NCBI GenBank assembly: GCA_019722365.1
Contig: JADFUC010000004.1
Location: 558,001 to 622,000, forward strand
Source of the DNA: Lithospermum erythrorhizon
Taxonomy: Eukaryota; Streptophyta; Magnoliopsida; Boraginales; Boraginaceae
DNA length: 64,000 bases
Direction of reading: 5' to 3'
The position numbers and the translations under genes are program-made. This document shows positions 43,918 through 59,989 of this stretch, one piece after another (position 1 is the first letter of the stretch; each line of letters starts with the position of its first letter). The notes beneath the pieces were generated by a model, which was not told the origin of the DNA, did no database searches, and was given only the letters and a program-made list of their open reading frames with translations.

Positions 43918-46873
43918 TAAAAGCTATGAGCACCGTCGAGTAATCTATGTATTGTACTATGTTTTAGATTTCAATGCAGCAAGTTCACAAAATTCAGGGC
44001 ATTTTAAGGTTCCATATATACTGATATGTATACTTGTTGTTTCTTTAGGCATTAGAAAACTCAACAGGAAGTAATGACAGGGAGATAGATCAATATACTA
44101 CACTTAATTTGTTTATTCTTTACTTAGAAGCTATACAAACTCAAAAGGTCAAACTCAATAATTAAATGGAAAGCAATAAAGGGAAGAATCATGCTTTCTT
44201 GACATACTGCATAAAACATGAAACTTCCATTCTTTCTTTCTTAAGCTTTGCCAACTCCAAATTACAACAATTTGCTAACCAAAAGGAAGTAGAAACTAAT
44301 GGTCCAAACATTGCAATTTTTTTGCTGTTCTAACTATTTTTCTGCCCTTATTTATGTGAAAAAACATTATTTGCTATTTCTACTGTGGAAATAACCATAC
44401 CATGTGAAAATATCATCTTTTGTATTCATCATAATTCATAAAACCCCCCATTCTGTATTATTCGTTCTGAGCTAGTAGTATACTATATTACTATATATAA
44501 TGACCATTGACTATATGAGTAACATATACTTATTGCTTTCCACTGTTTGGTATAATTTCCACTTCAATTGCATCATTCTACATTATATAGTACAATCATA
44601 CCATTCATACGTAGTACATTAATTATAATAAAACACCGTCACTGAGCCATTTAACAGAGTACTCAAATACTCTTTGATAGACGATGTTTTAACAATAAAA
44701 GAGGAAAATAAAATACTATTTTCGTAGCTAAAATATTATTCGGTTTGATTTTCAATGATCAAAATTTATAAAATTTTGAAATTTTAGTTGACACGTAACA
44801 TTGACTTGAACAAAAAAGATCATGTTAATAATACACAAAGTTGAAAATAATACGGAATATATTCTAATATGTAGTGTTTTTTTAAGGAGTATCATATATT
44901 GTACATCATTTACAAAAATAATTCATATTAAAATTTAAAAAGTTAATTATAGAAAATAATGAAATATTGAGCACATTATTTACAACGATAACAGTACACT
45001 AATATCTCTCAATGCTTCTAAATGGCTCACACCTAACATGTAAGAAGAGTTGTATTATATGCAACCTATTTCCAAATTGATCCAAGATAAAATACAAACA
45101 TTATATAATAGTAATTCATACTAGATAATAAAGGTAGTTAGAGTAATGATTCTTTTTGGTTTGTTTCATTTTATCCTATAGACATAAATTTCAAAATCTA
45201 GTGACACCATATTGCATGAAAACGAGCACATTATTAGATTAACTACAAATACTAAAAAGAAAGAAACTACTCCGTATATTATTAATGACAATGACGAGAT
45301 ATTCGAGTCCATGCAAAGACAACGATCGATTCTTTTTAAAGAAACATTTCATATTACCATGAATGCAATAATCCACATGAGAGTTGAATTGTGTTTGTGC
45401 AATGTTGTCCATTACTTGGGGCAACATAGCACCTCCGATCCGGGCGGTGGCGTAGTAGGGAAAACTGGAATTGGAAGTTGTTCAAGTGGTGGTGGTGGGG
45501 TGGGAGAATGAAGAAAGTGGTAGGTGAAGAAAGTAGGTTGGTCATGACTCGTGTGGGAAGTTGGTATATTGGTATCGATTAATAATATTCATTGAGAATA
45601 TCATGATAATCATATGTTGTTGGATATTCAAATGGTCAAATGGAGCTTTGGAGATTGTGCTCTATGTTTCGTGTCATTAACCAATTCAATGTTGTTCTGC
45701 TTTCCTCCTCCACTCTGAGTCCACCTTTCCCGCCTCCCGGCTAAGCACCACAGAATGGCAAGAGAAAAGAGCTGTGAAATGATTATTTTATTATTAAATA
45801 AATCTTACTCAAACACTACACTTATAAATAGAGATGTTAAAATAATAATATTTATAGTACACCCTTATTCAATACTTGATTCATTTTTAATTAATAGTTT
45901 CGATTTTATTATCAACAACTACTTACCAATAATAAACTACACGATGATTGATAAGTCAATACAAAAAGTATGAAACCGTCGTATCGCTGCAGAATTTCAT
46001 AGAGATCTGCATGCGGAATTGAAAAAGTAAATTGCGGGGCGTGCGCCAGCTTGGCGGTGGCGAGCTGTTTAAGCCACCCCAAATCGAGATTTTAAGCCGT
46101 GATTCGAGCCGTAGCGCCATGAAGGAGTTACGTTGTGACGTTGTGATACCATTTATTAAAGGCGAGATTATGGAGCTATAGTCGTAGAAAAAAATTTAAA
46201 TATTAATCCTCTGCAAGTGTCATCTTATATACCATATACACCTCATATTCGGAAGAATATGTATACTCATTCAACCTAATTGACATTAAAAATATAATTT
46301 AGAGAACTGAATGTCATTGCCTTCCAACAATATAACAATCTACATGATTTGTGCCAAAAGTCCTTAGCAACGACTTAGCGTCCAAAAATTGAGAATGATT
46401 TTAAACTGTAATCTAGTCGGCTCGATTAATTCAAGCCCCGAGGATTCGAAACACAATTCATTCGATCGATCGGCTCGATTATCCAATCTATTTCTTAATC
46501 CAATCGGAAAATTAAATTTAAGAGTTCGAGTATTCATTTTTTTGATAATTTATTTACGAGTTCAAGTAAAGTTACTACTCATGATTTTTTTTTGGCGTTT
46601 TTAATATCGAGTGCTTTGGTAGTAATTATTTTTTAAATTATGTTAAGCACTAATAAAGTAATATTATAAAACTACATTTTAAAGACAAATCAATAATATA
46701 AATTTTATATATATTAGAATGATTAATGTTTAAAACTATATTTCAATATACAGCGCAGGGAGTACAATTCTCTAAAACCCTTAGACCTTGCTTGAGCTCG
46801 AAATTCAAAATCAAATTGTTGCATTAAAAACTCAATTTCAGTTTTTCGTGTTTTAATTTTTCAATTTTATGTA
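43918..46873. other. Spacer between hydrolase copy 2 and the NFU gene
   Basis: About 3 kb of AT-rich DNA with the hydrolase promoter at one end and the NFU promoter at the other. Short open frames near 45.2-45.5 kb are low-complexity on both strands and show no family motif. No gene, RNA or clear mobile element is supported. Confidence 0.5.
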
Positions 46874-48569
46874 ATGAAAAACTTTGGAAAATTAATTTCA
46901 CGAGCCATCAAATTAAAATCCCATCTCAATAATACTCCTATTTATATCTCCTGCCGATTTATCTCCGCCGCCACCACCACCATTTCCGCCGACTCCGCCG
47001 CCACCACCACCACCAACAACTCCATATGGACCCCTTTTCAATGTAGTTTTATTTATTAATTTTTTTAATTTTCCGTTTTTATGTATGTTGTAATTTGTAG
47101 GAAGTATAATATTTGGTGAAAAATATATATGCCGACATTTTTAATGTAGTGTAATAATAACGTGATCATTTTGATTCAAGTCAAAGTTACGTGTGCCGGT
47201 TCTTGTTACAAAGTTTGTTAATTGTCACCATTAAAAATCGAAGTGGATGATATTCATTTGATGAAGGGATTACTTAAAAAAAAAAAATTTGAGTTTTTAG
47301 AACAAATTGCAGTCAGTATTATGGAAGATTTGTGTGTATTGTTTCTGATGTTAATATTTGAACAGCTCAGAAGAGGACTATGTTTATTCAAACGCAGGCG
47401 ACGCCTAATCCTGCCTCGCTCATGTTCTACCCGGGAAGGAGGTTATGGAGACTGGCAGTGTCGATTTCCCTAATGCTCGTTCCGCCATGAATTCATCCTT
47501 GGCGAAGTCCATTTTTGGAATTGATGGTAGTTGCTTGCTTCTTGTTGTACTGCTAGATTTTTCCTACTCCCCGGGGTGTAATTTTGCGTGTTTAGCTTGC
47601 TTAGATTTGATATTTCATTGCGCGTGGACTTTTATGACAATCGTGTTCCTTTGCTGCATATAGTTAGAAAATCGAAATGTACATTTTGATATAACCTGGT
47701 TGCTAACTTCCTTAGAGGATCTGTTCCATGAACCGATATGTACTTTACAAGTTGCTTGAACTAGCTTATGTTGGGTGTTATCGCTAAAACCTTGAAAAAA
47801 CTAACTAATCAATTTTCGTTCTTAGAGAATAGCTAATTAAAAACCTCGCTTAACCTTTTACAGTGTTGAATGCTTGTCATTCTAGGAATGAGATGATACA
47901 ATTACACGAATTGTTTGAATGATCTGAATTTAGGTTGCTTATACGTATACTTACTTTTACAAGATACCTAAATTTCTTTTCTTTTCTATGACCTTTCCAG
48001 ATAAATCCTCTTTACAAATTTCATGTTTCTTTACTAGAATCACAGAGTCTAGATACATGAAAGTCACTTGATGTTTAGCTTAATATCTGTTTTTTTTTTC
48101 TGTAGGTATTACTCGTGTTTTCTTTGGGTCGGACTTTATATCAGTGACCAAGTCAGATGACTTTTCTTGGGATCTTTTAAAACCTCAAATTTTTGCAGCG
48201 ATTATGGATTTTTATACCTCTGGGAATCCACTGTTCCTTGATCCAAATACTGCAGCCTCCATGGATACAGCTATTCATGAAGATGACTCAGAGACTGTTG
48301 CAATGATCAAAGAACTACTGGAGACACGAATTCGTCCTACAGTACAAGATGATGGTGGGGATATCGAGTATAGGGGGTTTGATACGGAGACTGGAATTGT
48401 CAAACTGAAAATGCAAGGGGCGTGCAGCGGCTGCCCCAGCTCATCCGTCACTCTAAAGTCAGGTATTGAGAACATGTTGATGCACTATGTGCCTGAAGTC
48501 CAAGGTGTGGAACAGGAATTTGACGACGACGAGGAAGATTCAACACTAACAGGAGCTCCTCATGAATGA
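46874..48569 (+). CDS. NFU4: NFU4/NFU5-like mitochondrial Fe-S scaffold protein, one-base frameshift in exon 2
   Basis: NifU-like carrier that delivers 4Fe-4S clusters to mitochondrial enzymes. Exons: 46874-47042, 47366-47526, 48106-48569; 794 nt, one short of 265 codons. Exon 1 encodes a basic, Ser/Thr-rich presequence. The conserved Nfu N-terminal domain starts [21 protein letters not shown]; then a base is missing at about 47434-47438 (gggaaggagg, where an extra A restores the family frame), and the domain resumes as [15 protein letters not shown] through SIFGIDG. Exon 3 continues to [20 protein letters not shown] and the C-terminal NifU domain with CSGCPSS, whose CxxC binds the cluster. 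All other parts are intact, so this is either a very recent mutation or a sequencing error in an A run. As written the gene cannot make a full protein. Confidence 0.88.
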
Positions 48570-51500
48570 TTTTCATTGTATTTTTTCTCTTTGTTAAGTA
48601 CTTAGCAATATCATGTCAACAATTGGATACAAAAATTATACTGAATCTGGGGAGAATAATTAGACGTAGGTGTCCTAGAAGCTGTGGAGTATTTTTTTTT
48701 ATTACACCAACATTTGCAATAAGATCAGAAAATTTAATTGATTTGAAAACGTACAGAATTGAAATTTCATATCCAATCATCTCAAGTTGCATAGAAATGA
48801 ATAAAGTTCAATATATTTAGAACATGTGAGATTTCACATCAATGGATATAATTGAAATTTCAATAGTTGATATTTTTTTCCATTCTTTTTGCTTTTCTTT
48901 AATTTTTATGCGAATGGTAAAAAACAAATAAAATGAACGGATGAAGTATTAGAACTTGAGAGTACTCGTATTCTTATTTTTCGTGAACTATAGTTAAGGA
49001 TGTTTTAAAAAAGTAATAACACATCATTGATGTTTTTCAAAATTCAAAGTAATTTAATTTACTTCCTTGGTTTTTCACTTCATCACTTCTCCCTTGTTTG
49101 TCAACCTTCTTTATCTTTGCCTTGCACTCAAACAATTACTAATAAGGATAAAGTCAATTTAATCAGTCTCTTAATCTGCGTGGAAATATGGTATCAATCA
49201 TTGAATTAATTTCAAGGGACACTTGTCTAATTTTTTTTAGACGGCATGAAGTAAACATAGGTTTAATCGAATCTAAATCCTTTAAAACACTTGATACGGT
49301 ATCAGACTGAGCCCAAGAGCCGGCGAATAAGCCTTTTTGGGGGATCCAATATACACACACCAAAATAGTGTTTTTTAAGAACTGAAATGACTATTTTATC
49401 CCTGAGCATTATTTTTGTAACTACTACACTTACAAATAGGGGCAAAATCGTCATTTCATCCCCAACTTCTTACTGTTTTGGTATGTGTATAACAGTTCAG
49501 CTTTTTGGGTACAAATAATAGCCATTTGACAAGTGCTGCACTCACATTTGGGAACGAACCTCAAAGCTCGATTCGGTTATGCATATTTGATTCGAAAAAG
49601 TCCGGTTCGAGGCTCGATTCAGTGAATCAAACGTCGAGCCGAACTTTTTAAAATGATATTCGCCGGACAATATTAAACGATCCGAAATTATTCAGTCCGC
49701 ACATTAAAGAGTCGTTGGCTCATTTACATTGATAACCTCATACCCCTAAACCCCCACATTAGACCATTAGTAATGTAGATTGTAGAGAATCACAATAGGG
49801 ATTTATGTTTAAACCCCCTTCCTCCCCAAAATCAATTTTTTTCATTCTTTCTCATTTTTCTTCATTCTTTTTCTTCTTCTCTTTCACACACACATTGATA
49901 AATGATTCACTCTCCAGATTCCAAACCATCTGATTTCTTCATCTCTTGTAAAGTCTAGACTATAGCCTTGTTCTGATTTTGAGTTTTGTTGTTGAAGTTA
50001 ATTTGTTGTATTATGTTTATGCATGTGTTAGATTGTTGTTTTTTCCAATATATGTAATAAATAACATGCTTTTGTTAATGAATTTTCCTAATGTTGAGTT
50101 TTCACATATTTTTTACTTTTGATTCGGACCGAACTATTTTTGAACCGTTCGAAAATTCGGACCGAATCGGACCGATTTTTTTTTTAAAAAAATCCTTCGA
50201 ACTCGAACTCAAACATTCAAAATTAAGGTTCGTTGAATTCGGACCGGACCTTAGATTTGGTATACTTCTATCCGAATACCAACCTATCATAGTTCGGTAT
50301 GGTTCGATCCGTTTACAGGCCTTCCCATGTGTTTGTAATGTGCAAGTATACTGGTACAGTCTTAACATTCACTATACACCACTCCCACCATAAAACAGTA
50401 ATGTGCATCTATCATATCATTAATATAATTATGACACATGTATGATTTACGAAGTATAATTTTAGAAATAGTTTTCAAACTTAAATGAGAACACATAATA
50501 ATCTTAAATAAATTAACATAAAATATAAAATACAATCATAATTCATAATTGCAACATCATATGATTGAAATCAACTTATCATATCATTAGTAGTCAAGTC
50601 ATGCCATTTCGTCTCCAATTGTCTTTCTCTAATTTGTAACTAAGGATATCTCATGTGGACCATTTTCCCCCACACGATCACCAAGTGTTTGCGCGTGTGT
50701 ACTTTGGCATACAACACTTCCCCCCTCTCCCAATGTACAACCAACACTGCACAAAGTACAAACACTTCATCCATCAATCAAATTCACAAGCGTCATCAAT
50801 ATAATAATATTATGAATCATGGTTGCCATACCAGGTACAGACGTACAGTGTTACAGTCCAAATATTCAACTGCCATGTCCCTCATCATCGACAAAACCAA
50901 AAATAAATTGTTATTTAAAGGGAAAAATCGATTAAATGATAGGATTTCTCCAAAGGGATTTTATTGTATTAATGCGCATATTTATAAATAATAAAATTTA
51001 TCTAGCAGTTAGAGAGTCAGACTAAAAGTATACTGAAATAGTTAAAAAAAAGTTCATAAAATAACTATTTTGCCCCTAAATAAAACTTCCTAAAACACTA
51101 CACAATTTACACTCACAAATAGGAGGGCTAGAATAGTACTCCCTCCGTCTAGATTTATAAGAGAACATTTTTATTTTTACATGTCCAGATTTATAAATTC
51201 AATTTCTAAATGGATATGTATTTTCTCTATTATGACCTTAATAAATAATAAAAATATATAGAACATTAAATAATGGATCATCATATAAAAAAAAAGTACA
51301 ATTTTGAACCAACATTATTATTCAACTAATTTCTTAAATTCTCAAATTTTCCATAGTGAGTATTTTTTTTTAAGGGTTTCAAATGTGCTAGCAGCCGTGA
51401 TAAAAAATACCCCTAGATAAAATAGTCCAAGAAAACTATTAAAATTTAGATGAATATATTAATATATACACATGCATAGATTTTTCTATAAGTAAGACTA

Positions 51501-51577
51501 TACGGATAAATAAATAGAGGAACAAGTTGTGGGGTTATAAAAAAAAGATTGGAGGTTTTTTGGAAGAAGGGGGGAAA
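48570..51577. other. Spacer between NFU and the MFS transporter
   Basis: About 3 kb without a supportable gene. At 49.55-49.70 kb and 50.12-50.31 kb there are clusters of ttcgga/gaccgaa words, a simple-sequence-like repeat often found in degraded plant transposons. A tggtatcagagc-like word (acggtatcagactgagc, about 49294) hints at a lost copia primer site. A MITE candidate follows at 51.1 kb. Confidence 0.5.
51138..51364. mobile_element. MITE remnant (candidate)
   Basis: The left edge, tactccctccgtctagattt, is typical of Stowaway-type elements. The proposed right edge (reverse complement tactcactatggaaaattt) is only weakly similar. It lies about 210 bp upstream of the MFS transporter start, within its promoter. 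Confidence 0.4.
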
Positions 51578-54500
51578 ATGGTGAGGTGGTTATGGCAGAG
51601 CTTGAAGGAGTTAAAGCCATTGGTGCATCTGTTGTTTCCATTATGTATTCATTGGATTGCTTCAGAAATGGCTAATCCAGCACTTGTTGATATATCTACT
51701 AGAGCACTTTGCTATGGAGAGTCTTCTTGTGCTCAAGTTATTTACATCAATGGTATTCAGCAAACAGTAAGCTTTTTTCTCTTAGTTCATACTTTAGTCT
51801 TTGTGTTTTTTTTTATAAGGAAAAATATAACAATTTAGGAGTGACGAACATAATCTTTAAAAAATAACTATAGTTTCTGGAAAAATACTTCCTAATAATT
51901 TTTTTTTTCAAAGGGTTGGTATGATTGATGGGAATGAATCAAAGTATAGTTGATTATGGCATTTTGTGAAAAAAATCTAATTTTGGATGAGTGGTAAAGT
52001 TGAACTTTTGATATTAAGCTATTAATAGACAAATAGTCATGTCTGATGAGTGTAACTATTATGGACTGGCTTAAAAGGTCTTTCTTTAGCTTTCTTGATG
52101 GAATCTCAAAGTAAAGTTGATTATGGCATTTATAGAGAAATCTGTGTTTGAATGAGTGGTGAAGTGGAACTTTTGATATTAAGCAATTAATGGACAAATG
52201 ATCATGAGTGTAACTAGTGTAGACTGGCTTAAAAGGTATTTTTTTTTCACTTTATTGATGGAATCTCTTTGAGTTATCCCAGCTTTGTAACCAAATTGAT
52301 TTTTTTGAATTGCAAAGTGATATCTATAAGAACTTTAAGATGTCGGAATCACGAAAAGATATTAGTTGTTTGGCCACTTTAATTTGAGACGCTGACGAAT
52401 CTTCACAACCAATGAGGGGAACATTGTGGTGTTGATAATATATTGGTGCTCTCAGTGCTTCTTTGGTCCTTTTATCCCTATCTTCTAGAAGAATTCAACT
52501 TGTTAAGCTTTGATGATGCATCTATAGGTTGTTGGAGTGTTCAAAATGGTTGCTATTCCGCTATTAGGACAACTTGCAGATGAACATGGGCGTAAACCGC
52601 TTCTCCTTCTCACAATATCAACTGAAATAGTCCCTTTTAGTAAGCTCTCTACTCTTTATTCTGAATTTTAGGGATTCCTGATCCATAACTTCTATGCATA
52701 GTTTTTCTCTGAATTTTACCTTCCAGCGCCTCCATGATTGCTTGAAAGGATCACCTCAGTCCCTGATTTTAGCTACCAAAAAGAATTTGTAATGTTGTAA
52801 ACTTGTAATCGATTTGATGATATTTGTTACATTCACAATCTTTTTTTTCATTTCTACTACCGCCCTTTGTGAAAAGCAATTGACAGATTTATGTTGCTTC
52901 ATTGTATTCCAGCGTTACTTGCTATCCATAGTTCCAAAGGCTTTGTCTATGCTTATTATGCTCTCCGAACTATATCTGAAATCATCAGTCAAGGGAGTAT
53001 CTTCACTATATCTGTTGCTTACGTGGTAAGAATAAGATCAATTTATTTGATAGTTTAGTCTATGGATAAGTGACTTCAAAGTTGTAAAGAATCACCATAC
53101 TTTTTTGCTTGCTTTCTTCTTTTCAAGGCGGATGTCGTTGATGTTAGTAAGAGGGCTGCAGTTTTTGGATGGATGACAGGCCTTTCTTCTGCATCACATG
53201 TCGTGGGGAATCTTCTTGTACGCTTTCTCCCGGAGTACTATATTTTTAAGGCAAGCATCTTACATTTGAAAGATCCTTTAAACTCTATAAAATATACGTT
53301 TTGTTTTTCATTATATTTAATTAGGAGCTCTCTTTCAGGTTGCTGTAGTTTTGCTAATCATCAGTCCAATCTACATGGCATTCTTTCTTGCTGAGACAGT
53401 CCAGCCAAGACAAACACAAGAATCTTCTCCTCAAAGCTTAAATAAGGTATTCAAGGTTGTTCAGGGAAGATATAACTCGATGCGTAGTGCTATATCAGTT
53501 GTGCTAACCAGGTAATGAGCTGCATACGTTTCATAATCTTTCCTACACTGTGTATTAGCTTATTCAGCTTCTATCTTCAAGCATAGACACCCTTATACTA
53601 ATTTGCTAACTTTTCCTTTGCAGCCCGACATTGAAAAGCATCACTCTCGTGTTATTCTTCTATGAGTTGGGGATGTCTGGTATCAGCAATGTTTTACTGG
53701 TAAGTCCCGAATCTAGCTCTTTATTTGAGCAGCCACAAATTCCTTACCTAAAAAGTAACTTGATTTTCGGCTCAACCTATCTGAGATGAAAGTATATATA
53801 TGCTTTGACCTCTGCATTTGTCTTCATTGTGGTGGACCGTGGACCCATGTTCCGAAATTCACAGTAGGTTGTATAACTGTTTTGCAGTACTATCTGAAGG
53901 CTGCATTTGGTTTTGACAAGAATCAATTTTCAGAAATCTTGTCAGTGGTGGGAATAGGTTCCATCATCTCTCAGGTACTTAAGTGAAGCATCTTTTATTT
54001 CTGTATTAGTTGCAAGCTTCCAGGAGACATTTAGAATAGTGATTTCTCTCTCATGCGATAGTGTAAAACCAAAAGGTTAAAACAATGCTCGTAGAGTAAC
54101 AACCTACTCTACAGAATTTATATCGCTAACTTTGTCCTCATCTTTGAGAGTGAAGTTCCATGGTTTATTTGGTCTTCAGTGAAGCAGCCAATTAACTAGC
54201 AGTAGACGACACTGACTATTCATTTTTATAGCTTACGATCTTTATCCTGAATGTACTTCTTAACTGTTCAATGTATTCTGATGATGTATCAATCTCCATG
54301 TTGGATCCTGATTACCATTGATTTCTTAAAGCTGGTGGTGCTTCCAATTGCTAATCCCTTGGTAGGAGAAAAGGTGATACTTTGCACGGCCTTGCTTGGT
54401 TCAGTGGCATATGTAAGTTCTGTTCTTCTCACTATTCCTAATCTACAGAGACTTGGTCGTTTTCTTTAAAATCTAGAGTATATCGAACCTTACCACTTCA

Positions 54501-55420
54501 TCATTTACAGGGGTTCCTCTATGGTCTGGCTTGGGCACCATGGGTAAGTTGATAACGTGCGATACATTCTTGTAAATGTTTTTGCAACGAAAAACATTTA
54601 TGAAGCGGAATTTTCTTTAAGCTAAACTTCTATTTATTCAAAGTTGCATCTAAATTTTACAATGCAGGTGCCATACCTGAGTGCTTCCTTTGGAGTTATC
54701 TTCGTCCTTGTGAAACCTTCAGTAAGTATATTCATGGGCTTCCGAGTTTACTGTTTCAATCATCGTCCATCTATAGGATTATTAGTATTTTAATTTGAAC
54801 TGTTCATTTCATTCATCCATTGTTTGTTTTCCAGACTTATGCCATAATTTCTAAGGCGTCCAGCTCAAATGATCAGGTTTATTCATTTATTAACTTTTCT
54901 ACCTTTTCGTTGATTTACATTCCTCTTCCATTGACTTCATATTAGAAGTAATTTATTTCATTTTACTTGTTTCAGGGAAAGGCACAAGGATTAATTGCAG
55001 GTGTTCAATCAATATCAGATATGTTATCACCACTTGCAATGAGCCCATTGACCAGTGAGTTACCTCTTCTTCCTACCAAGATTTGGTTTCGATCTGCACA
55101 AGTCTTCTCTGCTTAAAAACCTTTTGGCCTTATGTTACAGCATGGTTTCTGTCTTCTGACGCCCCATTCGACTGCAAGGGTTTTAGCATCATATGTGCTT
55201 CTCTATGCATGGTAAATCCCTTAATACTCCTACAGTCCTACTTACAAACATCTGCCCTGTTTCCTATGCTAGTTTAGTGCACATTTCTGAGCTGATATCG
55301 TTATTCAATTGATCTCAGTTGATCGCCTTAGTTTGCGCTTGTATAATACCCAAAGAACCATCAAGCCAGAAAGTAGACGACGATGCTGCTGAGAACATCG
55401 AGGCTCCTCTTCTGTCGTGA
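51578..55420 (+). CDS. Major facilitator transporter, tetracycline-resistance/HIAT1-like
   Basis: Twelve-helix secondary transporter of the plant group annotated as hippocampus abundant transcript-like; substrate unknown. Exons: 51578-51766, 52528-52639, 52913-53025, 53128-53250, 53339-53511, 53624-53699, 53888-53974, 54332-54412, 54511-54543, 54668-54721, 54835-54876, 54976-55054, 55141-55211, 55319-55420; 1335 nt, 444 residues plus stop. MFS motif A is clear in the first cytosolic loop ([10 protein letters not shown], residues 77-86). Other family stretches are [62 protein letters not shown] and [15 protein letters not shown]. Intron 4 has a GC donor (TTTAAG/gcaagc). The C-terminus has an acidic stretch and ends EAPLLS. 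Convergent with VPS4. Confidence 0.92.
51927..52262. repeat. Tandem duplication of about 170 bp in MFS intron 1
   Basis: Copy 1 (about 51927-52098) and copy 2 (about 52099-52256) share gttgattatggcatt, gaacttttgatattaagc, gtgtaact and gactggcttaaaaggt in the same order; a third start (gatggaatctctttgag) follows. The copies have diverged and are non-coding. Confidence 0.8.
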
Positions 55421-56291
55421 GCCATGGAATCCAATAAAATTTACAAATAGCCAGGCATATACAATCATTACCTGTATAGTGGTGTATTTTGTATGCCATT
55501 GCTATCAGGCTTTGTTGTATGTGCATGAGATAGATTGAGTATTATGCTGTCTACATAGGATGATACTTTAATGAATTTACTTTTACTGCAATGATTTGAG
55601 TCTCTCTTTCAGCTTTGCCTCTTAACAAGAATAAAAAACAATAGGTTGCACAACACTTCCAACAAGGGCTCAGTTGTGTAAACAGTCCTCTCTCAGATCA
55701 TATGATGTACTCAAAATCCCATGTTTGTTTTCTCAAAATCCCATGTCTGTTTCAAGCCTAGCAACGAGATTAGAATGATCGACTTTCTACCTTTACATAT
55801 GAGTGTCTAACCACAACACCAACTCCTGCCTTTATAGATGCATAACCACTATACTGAAACCTCCTGTTCGTACAAGTGAACGTCTAACCATGGCATCAAA
55901 ACCAACTGTATATGTCCTTAGGCAGGGTTTGGAAGTTTGATCTAAGTCCTGTGGACAGTGGCTGAAGCTGAGAAGCATGACAAACATCAATAATTTTCAT
56001 AATCTCATTCTCGCAGTAATTAGAACAATATTCCAAATAACAAATGCCCATTCTGAACAATACATCCAGTGAAAGACCGTGTTTCTGTCACGAAAAAGTA
56101 AATATCTTATAAGTTGAGATTAGAAATGTAATTACAATCATGTACATAACCAACTCTGTACTATGCTTTCGGTGTGAAAAATGAACAGTAGTTTCTCTGC
56201 TCAAATCGGTTGACAACATTATAGAAACAAGACTGATCATCGATTCCCACAGTTCATACATTGTACATGCAACACCAAGATTGTTGCTTGA
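55421..56291. other. Convergent 3' region between the MFS gene and VPS4
   Basis: About 870 bp containing the 3' UTRs of two genes that face each other. A short local repeat (ctcaaaatcccatg, twice near 55710-55745) is present. No further gene is supported. Confidence 0.5.
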
Positions 56292-59276
<2,985 letters not shown>

Positions 59277-59290
59277 TCTTTTCTATCACC

Positions 59291-59492
59291 AAAATTTCAT
59301 AAAAAGTTCAAACCTTTGCCGAAGTTAAATGCTTTAACGTTTCACAATAAACGAAATCAACTCCTACAAGACAAAACCAACACAAGATTTCCAAAACTTC
59401 ATAAAAAGTTCACAAATTTACCAAAGTTTAGAGCTTTAACAATTCACGATAAACAAAATCAACTCCTACAACACAAAACCAACATAAGATTT
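59291..59492. repeat. Tandem duplication of about 102 bp in the VPS4 5'-UTR intron
   Basis: Copy 1 (59291-about 59390) and copy 2 (59393-59492) share ttcataaaaagttca, gctttaac, aatcaactcctacaa and acaaaaccaaca in the same order, with roughly a dozen differences. It lies just upstream of the VPS4 start codon and is non-coding. Confidence 0.85.
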
Positions 59493-59989
59493 CACATAAC
59501 ATCAATAATTCGATACCCACGTAATTATATAGCTGACCCCACCTAGCGAGATAAGTATTGTTTGGTTTTATTCAACAATAATTCAATACCCAACTATTTC
59601 AAATTGCAAATAAACCCTTTTTAAGTTACTAAATAGTGATCAAAATCCAGTCTTTAAAATACACAAAACATTAATAACACAACCAAATCAAGATCTTAAC
59701 ATACCCTAATAACTTCTTTAATAAGACAACAAAAGCATATCAAAATTTGTTTCGAAAACTACCCAAAATCATAAACAAATACATATATCAAGAAATAAAA
59801 AATACCCAACAAAAAAGAATTCAACAAAGTCAAACTATATATACAGATCTTTGACAATTTGAATAAAATAGTGCACATAATATGAGAAGGATCAAGGTCA
59901 ACGTACCTTTTGATTAACAAAATTTGTAGCAGAACCTTTTGATTATATGAAATGTGGTAATATTGTGATCGAACAAGTATGATAAAGAT

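Noticed and set aside
45212..45545. Overlapping open frames of 60-100 codons on both strands
   Set aside because: Low-complexity composition (GGGG/CCAC runs, AT-rich rest), no conserved motif and no plausible splice partners.
49285..49350. Word acggtatcagactgagc resembling the tggtatcagagc primer-binding site of copia elements
   Set aside because: No LTR edge upstream, no gag or pol downstream, and the match is imperfect; not enough to call an element.
50120..50310. Cluster of ttcggaccgaa-type words with open frames on both strands
   Set aside because: Open frames arise from the repetitive composition, no family motif is visible, and the words are short palindrome-like repeats common in degraded plant DNA.
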